Positions 28,056 to 38,236 are shown, counted from the stretch's first letter. The stretch is DNA of 64,000 nt from an uncultured Collinsella sp. (GCA_902470365.1 CABRFZ010000010.1:1-64000); one strand, 5' to 3'. Numbers and translations are program-made. Notes: a model not told the origin generated them from the sequence alone.

Positions 28056-29246
28056 ATGGCCTTTACCAAGAAGACCGTCCGCGACATCGATGTCGACGGA
28101 AAGCGCGTTCTCGTCCGCGTTGACTTCAATGTGCCTATCAAGGATGGCGTCGTTGGCGACACCACCCGTATCAAGGCTGCCCTGCCCACCATCAACTACC
28201 TCGTTGAGCACAACGCTCGCGTCATCCTCATGAGCCACCTCGGCCGTCCCGAGGGCACCGGCTTCCAGCCTGAGCTGTCCCTCGAGCCCGTCGCCAAGAA
28301 GCTCGCTGAGCTCTCTGGTCTCGACGTTGCCTTTGTCGCCGACACCTACGGCGAGAAGGCTGCTGAGGCTGTCGCCGCCGTCGAGCCGGGTAAGGTCCTC
28401 GTTCTCGAGAACGTCCGTTTTGACAAGCGTGAGAAGAAGAACGATCCCGAGATCGCCAAGAAGCTCGCTTCCTATGGTGACGTCTTCGTTCTCGATGCCT
28501 TCGGCACCGCTCACCGCGCCCAGGGTTCCGTCGTGGGCCCCGCCGCTTACCTGCCTGCCGTCGCCGGCTTCTTGCTCGAGAAGGAGGTCGACACGCTGAC
28601 CGGCATCTTCGCCGAGCCCGAGCGCCCCTTCGTCGCCATCGTCGGCGGTTCCAAGGTTTCCTCCAAGATCGGCGTTCTCGATCACCTCATCGACTCCGCT
28701 GACACCCTGATCATCGGTGGCGGCATGGCCTACACCTTCTTCCTGGCTCAGGGCCTGTCCGTTGGTCAGTCCCTCAAGGAAGAGGACTGGGTCGAGCGCG
28801 CCGGCGAGATGCTCAAGAAGGCCGAGGAGAAGGGCGTCAAGATTCTGCTCCCCATCGACAACCGTGTTGCCGATCACTTTGGCGAGGACGCTGTCCCCGA
28901 GGTTGTTGCTTCTGACGCTATCCCCGACGATCGTGAGGGTATGGACATCGGTCCCAAGACCGAGGAGCTCTATGCCGAGGCTGTCAAGGGCGCCAAGACC
29001 GTGTTCTGGAACGGCCCCATGGGCGTCTTCGAGTTTGACAACTTTGCTCACGGCACCCAGGCTATCGCCGAGGCTCTCGCCGAGGCTGACTGCACCTCGA
29101 TCATCGGCGGTGGCGACTCTGTCGCAGCTGTCAACAAGTTCAACCTGGCCGACAAGATGAGCTGGATCTCCACCGGTGGTGGCGCTTCCATGGAGCTCGT
29201 CGAGGGTAAGGCCCTGCCCGGAGTGGAGGCGCTTCTCGATGCCTAA
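28056..29246 (+). CDS. pgk: phosphoglycerate kinase
   Basis: A 396-residue glycolytic kinase making ATP from 1,3-bisphosphoglycerate. Signatures: RVDFNVPIKDGVVGD near the N-terminus, MSHLGRPEG in the substrate basic patch, FWNGPMGVFE, and GGGDSVAAVNK for nucleotide binding. GAAAGG lies upstream of ATG 28056. Its last 8 bases overlap tpiA, giving translational coupling. Confidence 0.97.
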   Translation: MAFTKKTVRDIDVDGKRVLVRVDFNVPIKDGVVGDTTRIKAALPTINYLVEHNARVILMSHLGRPEGTGFQPELSLEPVAKKLAELSGLDVAFVADTYGEKAAEAVAAVEPGKVLVLENVRFDKREKKNDPEIAKKLASYGDVFVLDAFGTAHRAQGSVVGPAAYLPAVAGFLLEKEVDTLTGIFAEPERPFVAIVGGSKVSSKIGVLDHLIDSADTLIIGGGMAYTFFLAQGLSVGQSLKEEDWVERAGEMLKKAEEKGVKILLPIDNRVADHFGEDAVPEVVASDAIPDDREGMDIGPKTEELYAEAVKGAKTVFWNGPMGVFEFDNFAHGTQAIAEALAEADCTSIIGGGDSVAAVNKFNLADKMSWISTGGGASMELVEGKALPGVEALLDA

Positions 29247-30006
29247 TCGCACCCTTCTTATCGCTGGTAACTGGAAGATGAACAACGACGTCGCCGAGGC
29301 CGCCAAGCTCGCCGACGAGCTGGCTCAGGCTCTGCCCGAGGTTCCGGCTGGCGTCGAGGTGCTCGTCTGCCCTCCGACCATCGACATCACCACGGTTCAT
29401 GACCGCATTCAGGCTGCCCCCATCGCCCTCGGCGCACAGAACGTGTACTGGGAGGCCAAGGGTGCCTTCACCGGTGAGTCCTCTTGCGACATGCTCAAGT
29501 CCGCTGGCTGCACCTACTGCATCATCGGTCACTCCGAGCGTCGCGACTACTTCCACGAGACCGACGAGGACCAGAACAAGAAGGCCAAGGCTCTCGTTGC
29601 CGCCGGCCTTGTTCCCGTCTTCTGCTGCGGCGAGTCCCTCGAGGTCCGCGAGGCTGGCACCTATGTCGAGCACGTCGTGAACCAGGTCAAGGCTGGCCTT
29701 GCTGGCCTTGAGATCACCTGCCCCAAGCAGGTCGTCGTCGCCTACGAGCCCATCTGGGCCATCGGCACAGGCAAGACCGCTACCGCCGAGGACGCTCAGG
29801 AGGTCTGCGGCGCTATCCGTGAGACCCTCAAGGAGATGTTCGGCGAGGAGCTCGCCAACGGCATCCGCGTGCTGTATGGCGGTTCCGCCAAGCCCGGCAA
29901 CATCGCCGAGCTCGTCGCCAAGCCCGACGTTGACGGCGCCCTCGTGGGCGGCGCTTCGCTCAAGGCTGCCGACTTCGCCTCTATGGTCGTCAAGGCAGGC
30001 GAGTAG
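29239..30006 (+). CDS. tpiA: triosephosphate isomerase
   Basis: A 255-residue TIM barrel interconverting dihydroxyacetone phosphate and glyceraldehyde 3-phosphate. Active-site elements: Asn/Lys in GNWKMN, His in IIGHSERR and Glu in VAYEPIWAIGTGK; the phosphate loop is VLYGGSAKPGN. The ATG lies inside the end of pgk, so translation is coupled. gpmI starts 5 bases after the stop. Confidence 0.97.
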   Translation: MPNRTLLIAGNWKMNNDVAEAAKLADELAQALPEVPAGVEVLVCPPTIDITTVHDRIQAAPIALGAQNVYWEAKGAFTGESSCDMLKSAGCTYCIIGHSERRDYFHETDEDQNKKAKALVAAGLVPVFCCGESLEVREAGTYVEHVVNQVKAGLAGLEITCPKQVVVAYEPIWAIGTGKTATAEDAQEVCGAIRETLKEMFGEELANGIRVLYGGSAKPGNIAELVAKPDVDGALVGGASLKAADFASMVVKAGE

Positions 30007-30011
30007 GACAT

Positions 30012-31565
30012 ATGGCACAGCGTCATCTTCCTGCACTCCTGATCATCATGGATGGTTGCGGCCTTGCTCCGGCCGATGGCGAGAACGCCGTCGCCGCTGC
30101 CAAGACGCCCTTCCTTGATAGCCTGTACGAGAAGTACCCCCACACCACGCTCGGCGCTTCGGGCGAGGACGTGGGTCTTCCCGATGGCCAGATGGGTAAC
30201 TCCGAGGTGGGTCACCTCAACATCGGTGCCGGACGCATCGTGTTCCAGGAGCTTTCGCGCATCAACAACGCCATCAAGGACGGCTCCATCGCCAAGAACG
30301 AGGTTTTTGTCAAGGCTATGGACGACGTCAAGGCTGACGGTAAGACTCTCCACCTCATGGGCCTTATGAGCCCTGGCGGTGTTCATTCTCACATGAACCA
30401 CGTCGAGGCTCTGGTCAAGATGGCTGCCGAGCACGGTGTCAAGACCGTTCGCGTCCACGCCTTCATGGATGGTCGCGACGTCGACCCGCAGTCCGGTGCT
30501 GGCTACATGAGCGAGTTCTGCGCCTTCCTGGCCAAGATTTCCGAGGAGACCGGTTGCGACGCTCGCGTTGCCACCGTCTCGGGTCGTTATTGGGCGATGG
30601 ACCGCGACAACCGTTGGGAGCGCATCCAGCGCGCCTACGACGTCATGGTCAACGCGTCCGATGCTGATACCGACCCCGTTGCCGGTATCAAGGCCTACTA
30701 CGAGAAGGACCCGCGCGGCGACGAGTTCGTCGAGCCCTTCGCTGCCCACAACGAGGGCATTCACGAGGGCGACGCGGCCATCTTCTTCAACTTCCGTCCC
30801 GACCGCGCTCGTCAGATGACCCGCGTGTTCACGGACAAGGAGTTCGACGGCTTTGAGCGCGAGCAAATCAAGCTCTCGCACTTTGTGACGATGACCGAGT
30901 ACGATCCGACGTTTGACGTCGAGGTCGCCTTCCCCAAGACGTTCCCCGAGAACGTCCTGGCCGACGTTATCGCCGCCAATGGCCTGAAGCAGCTGCACAC
31001 CGCCGAGACCGAGAAGTACGCCCACGTGACGTTCTTCCTCAACGGCGGCATCGAGGAGCCCAAGGAGGGCGAGGAGCGCGTGCTCGTCGCTTCCCCCAAG
31101 GTCGCTACCTACGATCTGCAGCCCGAGATGAGCGCTCCCGAGGTGACCGAGAAGCTCGTCGCCGCCATCAACGAGGATCGCGCTGATTTCTACATCGTGA
31201 ACTTCGCGAACTGCGACATGGTTGGTCACACCGGTGTCTTCGACGCTGCCGTTAAGGCTGTCGAGGCTGTTGACGATGCCCTGTCCAAGGTTGTCCCGGC
31301 GATTCTCGCCAAGGGCGGCTTTGCACTGATTACCGCCGACCACGGCAACGCCGATCACATGTTTGACGTTGCTTCCGACGGTTCCAAGCATCCGTTTACG
31401 GCTCACACCACCAACCGCGTGCCGTTCATCATCGTTGATGAGAAGGCACAGCTCACCGGTATCGAGGACGGCCGTCTTTCCGATATCGCTCCGACCATGC
31501 TCACCATGGCTGGTATTGAGCCTTCCGTCGAGATGACGGGCCGCGTGCTCGCCACCGAGGCCTAA
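30012..31565 (+). CDS. gpmI: 2,3-bisphosphoglycerate-independent phosphoglycerate mutase
   Basis: A 517-residue metal-dependent mutase of the alkaline-phosphatase superfamily. LLIIMDGCGL supplies the metal Asp, MGNSEVGHLNIGAGR the phosphorylated Ser, and ITADHGNADHMFD metal ligands. HAFMDGRDVDPQSG is the substrate loop. It ends the pgk-tpiA-gpmI unit; enolase is not in the window. Confidence 0.96.
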   Translation: MAQRHLPALLIIMDGCGLAPADGENAVAAAKTPFLDSLYEKYPHTTLGASGEDVGLPDGQMGNSEVGHLNIGAGRIVFQELSRINNAIKDGSIAKNEVFVKAMDDVKADGKTLHLMGLMSPGGVHSHMNHVEALVKMAAEHGVKTVRVHAFMDGRDVDPQSGAGYMSEFCAFLAKISEETGCDARVATVSGRYWAMDRDNRWERIQRAYDVMVNASDADTDPVAGIKAYYEKDPRGDEFVEPFAAHNEGIHEGDAAIFFNFRPDRARQMTRVFTDKEFDGFEREQIKLSHFVTMTEYDPTFDVEVAFPKTFPENVLADVIAANGLKQLHTAETEKYAHVTFFLNGGIEEPKEGEERVLVASPKVATYDLQPEMSAPEVTEKLVAAINEDRADFYIVNFANCDMVGHTGVFDAAVKAVEAVDDALSKVVPAILAKGGFALITADHGNADHMFDVASDGSKHPFTAHTTNRVPFIIVDEKAQLTGIEDGRLSDIAPTMLTMAGIEPSVEMTGRVLATEA

Positions 31566-31590
31566 TAGAAAACAAATACCGTTTTCTAGC

Positions 31591-31625
31591 AAGGGGGTTG
31601 TCCACAACCGGACAACCCCCTTTTT
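31591..31625 (+). terminator. terminator after gpmI
   Basis: AAGGGGGTTGTCC pairs with GGACAACCCCCTT around a 6-base loop, running into TTTTT. A strong intrinsic terminator. Confidence 0.92.
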
Positions 31626-31729
31626 GATATTTCTGCCATTTCCACCCCGTCCTTGAGTGGCAGGTAGGGGAGAGCGGGGGATTGTGGTACAGTACTGGAG
31701 TTTGAACTGTTCTATTAAGGAGCTTATCT

Positions 31730-31984
31730 ATGGGTCCGTTCCAGATTCTTCTGTTTGTCGTTTGGGCTGTCTCTGCCGTGGCGCTGACGATTCTCGTCCT
31801 GATGCATTCCGGTAAGGGCACCGGCGTTTCGGATATGATCGCTAGCTCGCTGTATAACTCCAGCTCTGCCACGGGCGTCATGGAGCAGAACCTCGATCGC
31901 CTGACGGTAATTATGGCCGTTGTTTTTGCCGTGTGCGTCGTCCTGTGCATGTTTTTCTTCCCGCAGGGCATCGTCGGCTACTAA
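31730..31984 (+). CDS. secG: preprotein translocase subunit SecG
   Basis: An 84-residue membrane protein with two hydrophobic segments (about 5-25 and 60-80) joined by the family loop LMHSGKGTGVSDM. It assists SecYE in protein export. TAAGGAGC precedes the ATG. Length and placement after gpmI are normal for Gram-positives. Confidence 0.9.
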   Translation: MGPFQILLFVVWAVSAVALTILVLMHSGKGTGVSDMIASSLYNSSSATGVMEQNLDRLTVIMAVVFAVCVVLCMFFFPQGIVGY

Positions 31985-32009
31985 GCATCGGCGTATATAC
32001 GTTTGCAAT

Positions 32010-32036
32010 GGGTCTCGCAGGTGCGGGACCCTTTTT
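32010..32036 (+). terminator. terminator after secG
   Basis: GGGTC-CGC pairs with GCG-GACCC around a short loop, followed by TTTTTG. The next 240 bases up to oppA hold AT-rich sequence and the small palindrome CCGTTAAACGG but no clear promoter. Confidence 0.8.
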
Positions 32037-32277
32037 GTTTACATATTTGTAACAGAGTCAAAATATCCCCACATACTTCGCCCAACTAAAGAAATTCTCG
32101 ACCGTTAAACGGAATTAGCCCCAAATCGTGCATAAAATGCGCTACTGTATTGCGAAACGTTGGTCCGTTGTGCATAACCAGCCATAGCAGCGGGCGGCGT
32201 TTTGATGGTTCGGATCGGATTGTCTCGACATATGTCCGACTGAACATTTCTTTGTCCTATCTCATAAGGAGGATGGC

Positions 32278-33954
32278 ATGGCTGATTCTATGTTCCACCA
32301 GCCCGTTATGGGTCGTCGCGCCTTTGTTGGCGGCACCCTCGCTGCGAGCTCCATGGCTTTTCTTGCCGCATGCGGCAAGAAGGGTGGCGACGCTTCCGGT
32401 TCTGAGTCCGGTTCGACGCTGAACTTCTACATCAACAACCCGGTCTGCATCGACCCCTACAATGTCCAGGAGGACCAGGGCACTCAGGTCGAGTACCAGC
32501 TCTTTGACGCTCTGACCTCTTATGACGCCGAGAAGGGCGAGATCGTTCCGCTGGCTTGCGAGTCCTTTGAGGCCAACGACGACGCCACCGAGTTTACCTT
32601 CAAGATCAAGAAGGCCAAGTTCCACAACGGTGACGACGTTACCTCCAAGTCCTTCAAGCTCGGTTGGGAGCGTCTGGTCAACACCAAGTCGGCCATCGCT
32701 ACCGAGTACGGCCCTTCCGAGGTCTCCTATCACCTTTCCATGGTCGAGGGCTATGACGACCTGCTTGCCGGTAACGCTACCGAGCTCAGCGGTGTTACTT
32801 GCCCCGACGATGAGACCCTCGTCGTCAAGCTGTCTTCCGCTTACGCCGACTTCCCCTTCGTCGCCTCTCACCCGGCTCTGGCCCCGGTTCCCGAGTGCGC
32901 CGAGTCCGATGTCAAGAGCTTCTACCTTGCGCCGGTCGGTAACGGCCCGTTCATGATGGACGGCAAGTGGGAGGATGGTCAGGAGATCAACCTCAAGAAG
33001 TTCGACGATTACTATGGCGACAAGGCCAAGATCGATGGCATCCACTTCCAGGTCATCAAGGACATGGAGACCGCTTACAAGGAGTTCCAGGCCGGTAACC
33101 TCGATGTCTGCGACGTTCCCGTTGCTCAGATCGACGCTGCCAAGAAGGATCGCGGCGTGTCCAAGGACGGCTACACCATGGGTGACGGCGAGCGCATGCT
33201 GCTCGGCGCCGAGCCTTCCACCTATTACCTGACCTGCAACAACACGGCCGAGCCGTTCAACAACGCCGACCTGCGCAGGGGTATCTCCCTGGCCATCAAC
33301 CGTGAGGCCATCTGCAAGACCATCTTCAAGGGTACCCGTACCCCTGCCGACGGCATTGTTCCTCCGGGCATCGATGGCTACAAGGAGGGCGCATGGGAGT
33401 TCTGCGCCTACGACGTCGACAAGGCTAACGAGTACCTCGACAAGGTTGCTCCCGCTGGCGCTAACGGCGATCGTGGCATTAACGTGACTCTGTCCTACAA
33501 CCAGGACGGTGGCCACAAGGAGATCATGGAGTCCATCATCGGCGACCTCGCCAAGGTCGGCGTTACCGCTGTCTCCGATACCCCCGAGTGGTCTGCCCTG
33601 CTCGAGCAGTATCAGAACTTTAACTATCAGTTCGGTCGTCTGGGTTGGATTGCCGACTACCCGATCATGGACAACTTCCTGTATCCGCTGTTCCACTCCG
33701 ACTCCCTCGGTGGCGACAACCGCTCTGGTTACAACAACCCCGAGTTCGACGCCAAGGTCGACGAGGCCCGTACCACGGTTGACGACGAAGAGCGCGTCGC
33801 TAAGATGCAGGAGGCCGATGCAATGGTCGCTGCCGACTGCCCGGTCATCCCGGTGATGTTCTACACGCACACCATCGCCGGCTCCGATCGCATCAAGCAC
33901 CTCTATGTCGATCCGCAGAAGCACGCCGATCTGGGTACCGCTGAGCTCGCCTAA
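32278..33954 (+). CDS. oppA: oligopeptide ABC transporter substrate-binding lipoprotein
   Basis: A 558-residue family-5 solute-binding protein. The signal segment begins GRRAFVGGTLAASSM and ends with lipobox LAAC (Cys32), then a Gly/Ser-rich linker. TEFTFKIKKAKFHNGDDV and FKLGWERLVN are OppA-type motifs. It is probably anchored outside the cytoplasmic membrane and delivers peptides to OppBC. ATAAGGAGG precedes the ATG. Strong codon bias fits high expression. Confidence 0.9.
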   Translation: MADSMFHQPVMGRRAFVGGTLAASSMAFLAACGKKGGDASGSESGSTLNFYINNPVCIDPYNVQEDQGTQVEYQLFDALTSYDAEKGEIVPLACESFEANDDATEFTFKIKKAKFHNGDDVTSKSFKLGWERLVNTKSAIATEYGPSEVSYHLSMVEGYDDLLAGNATELSGVTCPDDETLVVKLSSAYADFPFVASHPALAPVPECAESDVKSFYLAPVGNGPFMMDGKWEDGQEINLKKFDDYYGDKAKIDGIHFQVIKDMETAYKEFQAGNLDVCDVPVAQIDAAKKDRGVSKDGYTMGDGERMLLGAEPSTYYLTCNNTAEPFNNADLRRGISLAINREAICKTIFKGTRTPADGIVPPGIDGYKEGAWEFCAYDVDKANEYLDKVAPAGANGDRGINVTLSYNQDGGHKEIMESIIGDLAKVGVTAVSDTPEWSALLEQYQNFNYQFGRLGWIADYPIMDNFLYPLFHSDSLGGDNRSGYNNPEFDAKVDEARTTVDDEERVAKMQEADAMVAADCPVIPVMFYTHTIAGSDRIKHLYVDPQKHADLGTAELA

Positions 33955-34050
33955 GAGTTTGCAGCTTCCGTGAGGGTCAAGTATTTACGTAGACCTCATG
34001 GGAAACATACAGTTCTCCCTAACCTGGGGTAAACTGGCTGATGGTAATTT

Positions 34051-34080
34051 TGGGATGCCGGTCTGGCGATCGGCATCCCA
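34051..34080 (+). terminator. hairpin between oppA and oppB
   Basis: Perfect 10-bp stem TGGGATGCCG/CGGCATCCCA with a 10-base loop, followed by TTTAGG. It probably lets only part of transcription proceed to the permease genes. Confidence 0.65.
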
Positions 34081-34110
34081 TTTAGGTTAATCCCTAGATA
34101 GGGGAGTGGT

Positions 34111-35148
34111 ATGGGTAAGTACATCGTTAAACGTGTGCTTCAGTTCATCCCGGTGTTTTTGGGCGTTACGCTGATTTTGTTCGCCCTCCAGAATATCGTG
34201 CCGGGAGATCCGATCAAGCTGATCGGTGGAGACAAGGCTCTGTCCCCCGAGGTGGAGCTTCAGCTTCGCGTCCGCTATCACCTGGTCCAGTCGGACGAGG
34301 ACGGCAACGCGATCCTTGACGAGAACGGCGACCCCGTTCAAACGTCGCTCGTGGACCGTTACTTGTATTACATGAACGGCCTGCTTCATGGCGATCTGGG
34401 CAATTCGTATCAGCGCAAGCTGCCGGTTACGGAAATCTTTGCCCAGAAGTATCCGTATACGGTCAAACTTGCCGCGTGCGCCATCGTGCTCGAGGCAATC
34501 ATGGGTATCGGTGCGGGTATCATTTCGGCGGTAAAGCGTTATTCCTTCTGGGATATTTTGGTAACGCTCACCACGTCGATCCTCGTTGCCGTCCCGGCCT
34601 TCTGGCTCGGTATGTTGCTGCAACTGTTCTTTGGCGTCATTCTCAAGGACGCCACGGGCGGTGCATTCTCCATGCCGATCTCGGGTGCCGGCGGTGCCAG
34701 CTCTCAGTATCAGGATTGGATGCACTATGTGCTTCCGACCATTACGTTGGCTTCGGTTTCGACCGCTTATGCTGCCCGCATTATGCGCTCGCAGCTGCTT
34801 GACGTCATGAACCAGGATTACATTCGTACGGCAAAAGCCAAGGGTCTCTCCAATCGCGCGATCATCATCAAGCATGCGCTTAAGAATGCACTCATCCCCG
34901 TCGTTACCTATATTGGTGTCGACTTTGGCGGCATGCTTTCGGGCGCCATCCTGACCGAGACGGTCTTCAACTGGCCCGGTATCGGCTATGAGGTCTATCG
35001 CGCCATTAGCATGCGTGACTGGCCCATCGTTATGGGCGGCGTTACGCTCATCGTCGTCGTCGTCATGGTGATCAACCTGCTCGTCGACATTAGCTATGCA
35101 TTCCTCGACCCGCGCATCCGCCTTGGCGGTCCGTCGGATAAGGCCTAA
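34111..35148 (+). CDS. oppB: oligopeptide ABC transporter permease OppB
   Basis: A 345-residue inner-membrane permease. The N-terminal KYIVKRVLQFIPVFLGVTL and the EAA-like loop QDYIRTAKAKGLSNRAIIIK are typical of OppB. It is somewhat long because of an extracytoplasmic insertion after the first helix (about residues 35-85, acidic). AGGGGAGTGG precedes the ATG. It forms the channel with OppC. Confidence 0.9.
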   Translation: MGKYIVKRVLQFIPVFLGVTLILFALQNIVPGDPIKLIGGDKALSPEVELQLRVRYHLVQSDEDGNAILDENGDPVQTSLVDRYLYYMNGLLHGDLGNSYQRKLPVTEIFAQKYPYTVKLAACAIVLEAIMGIGAGIISAVKRYSFWDILVTLTTSILVAVPAFWLGMLLQLFFGVILKDATGGAFSMPISGAGGASSQYQDWMHYVLPTITLASVSTAYAARIMRSQLLDVMNQDYIRTAKAKGLSNRAIIIKHALKNALIPVVTYIGVDFGGMLSGAILTETVFNWPGIGYEVYRAISMRDWPIVMGGVTLIVVVVMVINLLVDISYAFLDPRIRLGGPSDKA

Positions 35149-35162
35149 GGGAGGTACGTCTC

Positions 35163-36098
35163 ATGCAGGAAACTGATTCTCAGTCTCAGGAGCAGGCTAC
35201 CGCCACCAAGGCCGCATCTGCTCCCGCCAAGTCCCGCACGCTGTGGGGCGACGCTTTTAAGCGTCTTCGTAAGAACAAGCTCGCCGTTATCGGTGTCTGC
35301 TGGATCATCATCGTCGTTGTGGTTGCCCTGACCGCAGATCTGTGGGCTAAGCCCTGGCTCGGTTCACCAACGGCTTCCGACTCGACCACCATGGCCGAGA
35401 CGTCGCTGATGGCTCCGTGTGCAGAGCACCCGTTTGGCACCGACGCCCTTGGTCGTGACATTCTCGTCCGCGTTATCTACGGTGCACGTGTTTCGCTTTC
35501 CGTCGGTATTATGGCCACTGCGATCTCCACGGTGATTGGTCTGGTCATGGGTGCTCTGGCCGGTTTCTACGGCGGCATCTGGGATACGATCATCATGCGC
35601 TGTGCGGATATCTTCTTGGCGTTCCCGTACGTGCTTTTCGTTGTCGCCATGATCGCCGTTATCGGCCGTGGTCTTCAGAACGTCTTTTTTGCCATCGGCA
35701 TTCTCGGCTGGCCTTCGATTGCGCGCGTCTTCCGCTCTGCAATCTTGACGGTCAAGGAAAACGATTATGTTGACGCTGCGCGCGCGATGGGTGCATCTGA
35801 TGCTCGTATCGTCGTGCGTCACATCTTCCCGAACTCCGTCGCCTCCATTGTGGTCTACGCGACCATGAACATTGGTGGCGCCATTCTGACCGAGTCCGCT
35901 CTGTCCTTCCTCGGCATGGGCGTTATTCCGCCTACGCCTTCGTGGGGCTCCATGATTCAGGACGGTCAGCAGTATCTTCTGACTGCTCCCTGGATGATGA
36001 TCATGCCCGGTCTGGCAATTCTCTCGACGGTGCTCGCCTTCACCCTGCTGGGTGACGGTCTGCGCGACGCCCTCGACGTCAAGATGAAGGACGCATAA
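35163..36098 (+). CDS. oppC: oligopeptide ABC transporter permease OppC
   Basis: A 311-residue permease with a cytoplasmic N-terminal tail (about 35 residues, basic toward its end) and six hydrophobic segments. FGTDALGRDILVRVIYGARVSL and ENDYVDAARAMGASDARIVV are OppC/DppC motifs. GGGAGG lies upstream of the ATG. Only 2 bases separate it from oppD. Confidence 0.9.
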   Translation: MQETDSQSQEQATATKAASAPAKSRTLWGDAFKRLRKNKLAVIGVCWIIIVVVVALTADLWAKPWLGSPTASDSTTMAETSLMAPCAEHPFGTDALGRDILVRVIYGARVSLSVGIMATAISTVIGLVMGALAGFYGGIWDTIIMRCADIFLAFPYVLFVVAMIAVIGRGLQNVFFAIGILGWPSIARVFRSAILTVKENDYVDAARAMGASDARIVVRHIFPNSVASIVVYATMNIGGAILTESALSFLGMGVIPPTPSWGSMIQDGQQYLLTAPWMMIMPGLAILSTVLAFTLLGDGLRDALDVKMKDA

Positions 36099-36100
36099 GG

Positions 36101-37192
36101 ATGAAGAAGAACAAGAACTATGTGGACCTGAAGGACCAGCCGGTTCCCGAGGGCCAGCATCTGCTCGAGGTCGATGACCTTAAGATGTATTTCCACACCG
36201 AGGATGGCGTTGTTCGCGCTGTCGACGGTGTCTCCTACACGCTCGATCGCGGCGAGACCCTGGGCGTCGTCGGTGAGTCCGGCTCCGGTAAGTCCGTGAC
36301 CGCCATGACCATCATGGGTCTTATCTCGATGCCTCCGGGAAAGATCGAGGGCGGCGACGTTCGCTATCGCGGTCGTTCTATCCTCGAGATGACCGAGGAA
36401 GAGATGCAGCACATTCGCGGTAACGACATCGCGATGATCTTCCAGGATCCTATGACCTCCTTGAACCCGGTCTATAAGATCGGCAAGCAGGTGGGCGAGG
36501 GTCTTCGTCTGCACCGCGGCTACTCCAAGCAGGAGGCGCTCAAGCGTGCCACCGAGCTTTTGGACCTCGTTGGTATTCCCGAGCCCGAGAAGCGCGTCAA
36601 TGAGTATCCGCACCAGTTCTCTGGCGGTATGCGTCAGCGCGTCATGATTGCCATGGCTCTTGCCTGCGATCCCGATATTTTGATTGCCGACGAGCCCACG
36701 ACTGCCCTGGACGTTACCATTCAGGCTCAGATTATTGAGCTTATGCAGGAAATGCAGGAGAAGAACGGCAACGCCATCATCATGATCACCCATGACCTGG
36801 GCGTTGTCGCTGATATGGCCGACAAGATCATGGTTATGTACGCCGGCCGTCCCGTCGAGTTCGGTACTGCTGAGGAAATCTTCTACGAGAGTCGCCACCC
36901 CTACACCTGGGGCCTTATCCGTTCCATCCCGGAGCAGGCCATCGATGAGAAGAAGCCGCTTACGCCGATTCATGGCAACCCGCCTTCGCTCATGAACCTG
37001 CCCGAGGGCTGCGTGTTCTCTCCTCGCTGCCCCTATGCGACGGATAAGTGCCGCAAGCAGCGCCCCGAGCGTTTTGTTACCGAGTCTGGTCACTATTCTG
37101 CGTGCCACTACGCTGGCGACCCCGAGTTCCTCAAGAACGCTCCTGTGACGTCCCGTACGCGCAAGGATTCCAAGAAGGGAGGCGAGGCGTAA
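36101..37192 (+). CDS. oppD: oligopeptide ABC transporter ATP-binding protein OppD
   Basis: A 363-residue ATPase: Walker A GESGSGKS near residue 60, Q-loop FQDPMTSLNPV, signature FSGGMRQR near 173 and Walker B ILIADEPTTALD. The C-terminal extension contains CVFSPRCPYATDKC, the Cys-rich motif of the OppD/DppD family. Its stop overlaps the oppF start by one base (TAATG). Confidence 0.92.
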   Translation: MKKNKNYVDLKDQPVPEGQHLLEVDDLKMYFHTEDGVVRAVDGVSYTLDRGETLGVVGESGSGKSVTAMTIMGLISMPPGKIEGGDVRYRGRSILEMTEEEMQHIRGNDIAMIFQDPMTSLNPVYKIGKQVGEGLRLHRGYSKQEALKRATELLDLVGIPEPEKRVNEYPHQFSGGMRQRVMIAMALACDPDILIADEPTTALDVTIQAQIIELMQEMQEKNGNAIIMITHDLGVVADMADKIMVMYAGRPVEFGTAEEIFYESRHPYTWGLIRSIPEQAIDEKKPLTPIHGNPPSLMNLPEGCVFSPRCPYATDKCRKQRPERFVTESGHYSACHYAGDPEFLKNAPVTSRTRKDSKKGGEA

Positions 37193-38220
37193 TGGCAGAT
37201 ACCAACGAGCGTACTCCGCTGCTGAAGGTCGAGCACCTCTCTAAGGAGTTCCCCGCTGAGTCCGGCATGTTCGCCAAGCGCTTCTCCAAGCGTGTCGTCT
37301 CTGCTGTAAATGACATCTCTTTTGAGATTTATCCTGGCGAGACCTTCGGTCTGGTTGGCGAGTCTGGTTGCGGTAAGTCCACCACGGGCCGTACTATCAT
37401 GCGCCTGACCAAGCCGACCGCCGGTAAGGTGTTCTTCCAGGGTAAAGATGTTGCCGAGATGAGCAAACATGAGATCAAGGACATGCGTCGCGAGATGCAG
37501 TTCATCTTCCAGGACCCCTATGCTTCGCTCAACCCTCGTATGACCATCGGTGAGATCGTCTCCGAGCCCATGACCATTCATGGCGTGGGCACCAAGGAGG
37601 AGCGCATTGAGCGCGTCCGCGAGCTTCTCGACGTTGTCGGACTGAACCCCGAGCACATCAACCGCTATCCTCATGAGTTCTCCGGCGGTCAGCGTCAGCG
37701 TGTCGGTATTGCCCGCGCTTTTGCGCTGAAGCCCAAGCTGATTATCTGCGACGAGCCAGTTTCTGCTCTGGATGTGTCCATTCAGGCCCAGGTTCTGAAC
37801 CTGCTCAAGGAACTGCAGGACAAGTTCGGTACCGCGTATCTGTTTATCGCTCACGACCTGTCCGTCGTGCAGCACATTTCCGATCGCGTTGCCGTTATGT
37901 ATCTGGGTAAGATGGTTGAGGTTTCGGACTGGAAGACGCTCTACAGCGAGCCTCACCATCCGTACACGCAGTCGCTGCTGTCTGCCGTGCCGGTTCCCGA
38001 TCCTGATATCCAGAAGACCCGCAAGCGCATCATCCTCGCTGGCGATCCGCCGTCGCCGCTGGATCCGCCGACCGGCTGCCGTTTCCACACGCGCTGCCCG
38101 ATCGCGCAGGGTATTTGCTCTGAGAAGCTTCCCGAGTTTAAGGAAGTCGCACCGGGTCACTGCTGCGCGTGCCACTTCGCGGAGCCGTTCCCGATCAAGG
38201 AATCGCACATCGACTTGTAG
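37192..38220 (+). CDS. oppF: oligopeptide ABC transporter ATP-binding protein OppF
   Basis: A 342-residue ATPase partner of OppD. Walker A GESGCGKS is near residue 57, followed by FQDPYASLNPRM, signature FSGGQRQR near 164 and LIICDEPVSALD. The C-terminal CRFHTRCPIAQGIC carries the family Cys motif. The ATG overlaps the oppD stop, with GGAGGCG upstream. It is the last opp gene; an inverted arm and an IS element follow. Confidence 0.92.
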   Translation: MADTNERTPLLKVEHLSKEFPAESGMFAKRFSKRVVSAVNDISFEIYPGETFGLVGESGCGKSTTGRTIMRLTKPTAGKVFFQGKDVAEMSKHEIKDMRREMQFIFQDPYASLNPRMTIGEIVSEPMTIHGVGTKEERIERVRELLDVVGLNPEHINRYPHEFSGGQRQRVGIARAFALKPKLIICDEPVSALDVSIQAQVLNLLKELQDKFGTAYLFIAHDLSVVQHISDRVAVMYLGKMVEVSDWKTLYSEPHHPYTQSLLSAVPVPDPDIQKTRKRIILAGDPPSPLDPPTGCRFHTRCPIAQGICSEKLPEFKEVAPGHCCACHFAEPFPIKESHIDL

Positions 38221-38236
38221 CCGGTTGTTATCGTCC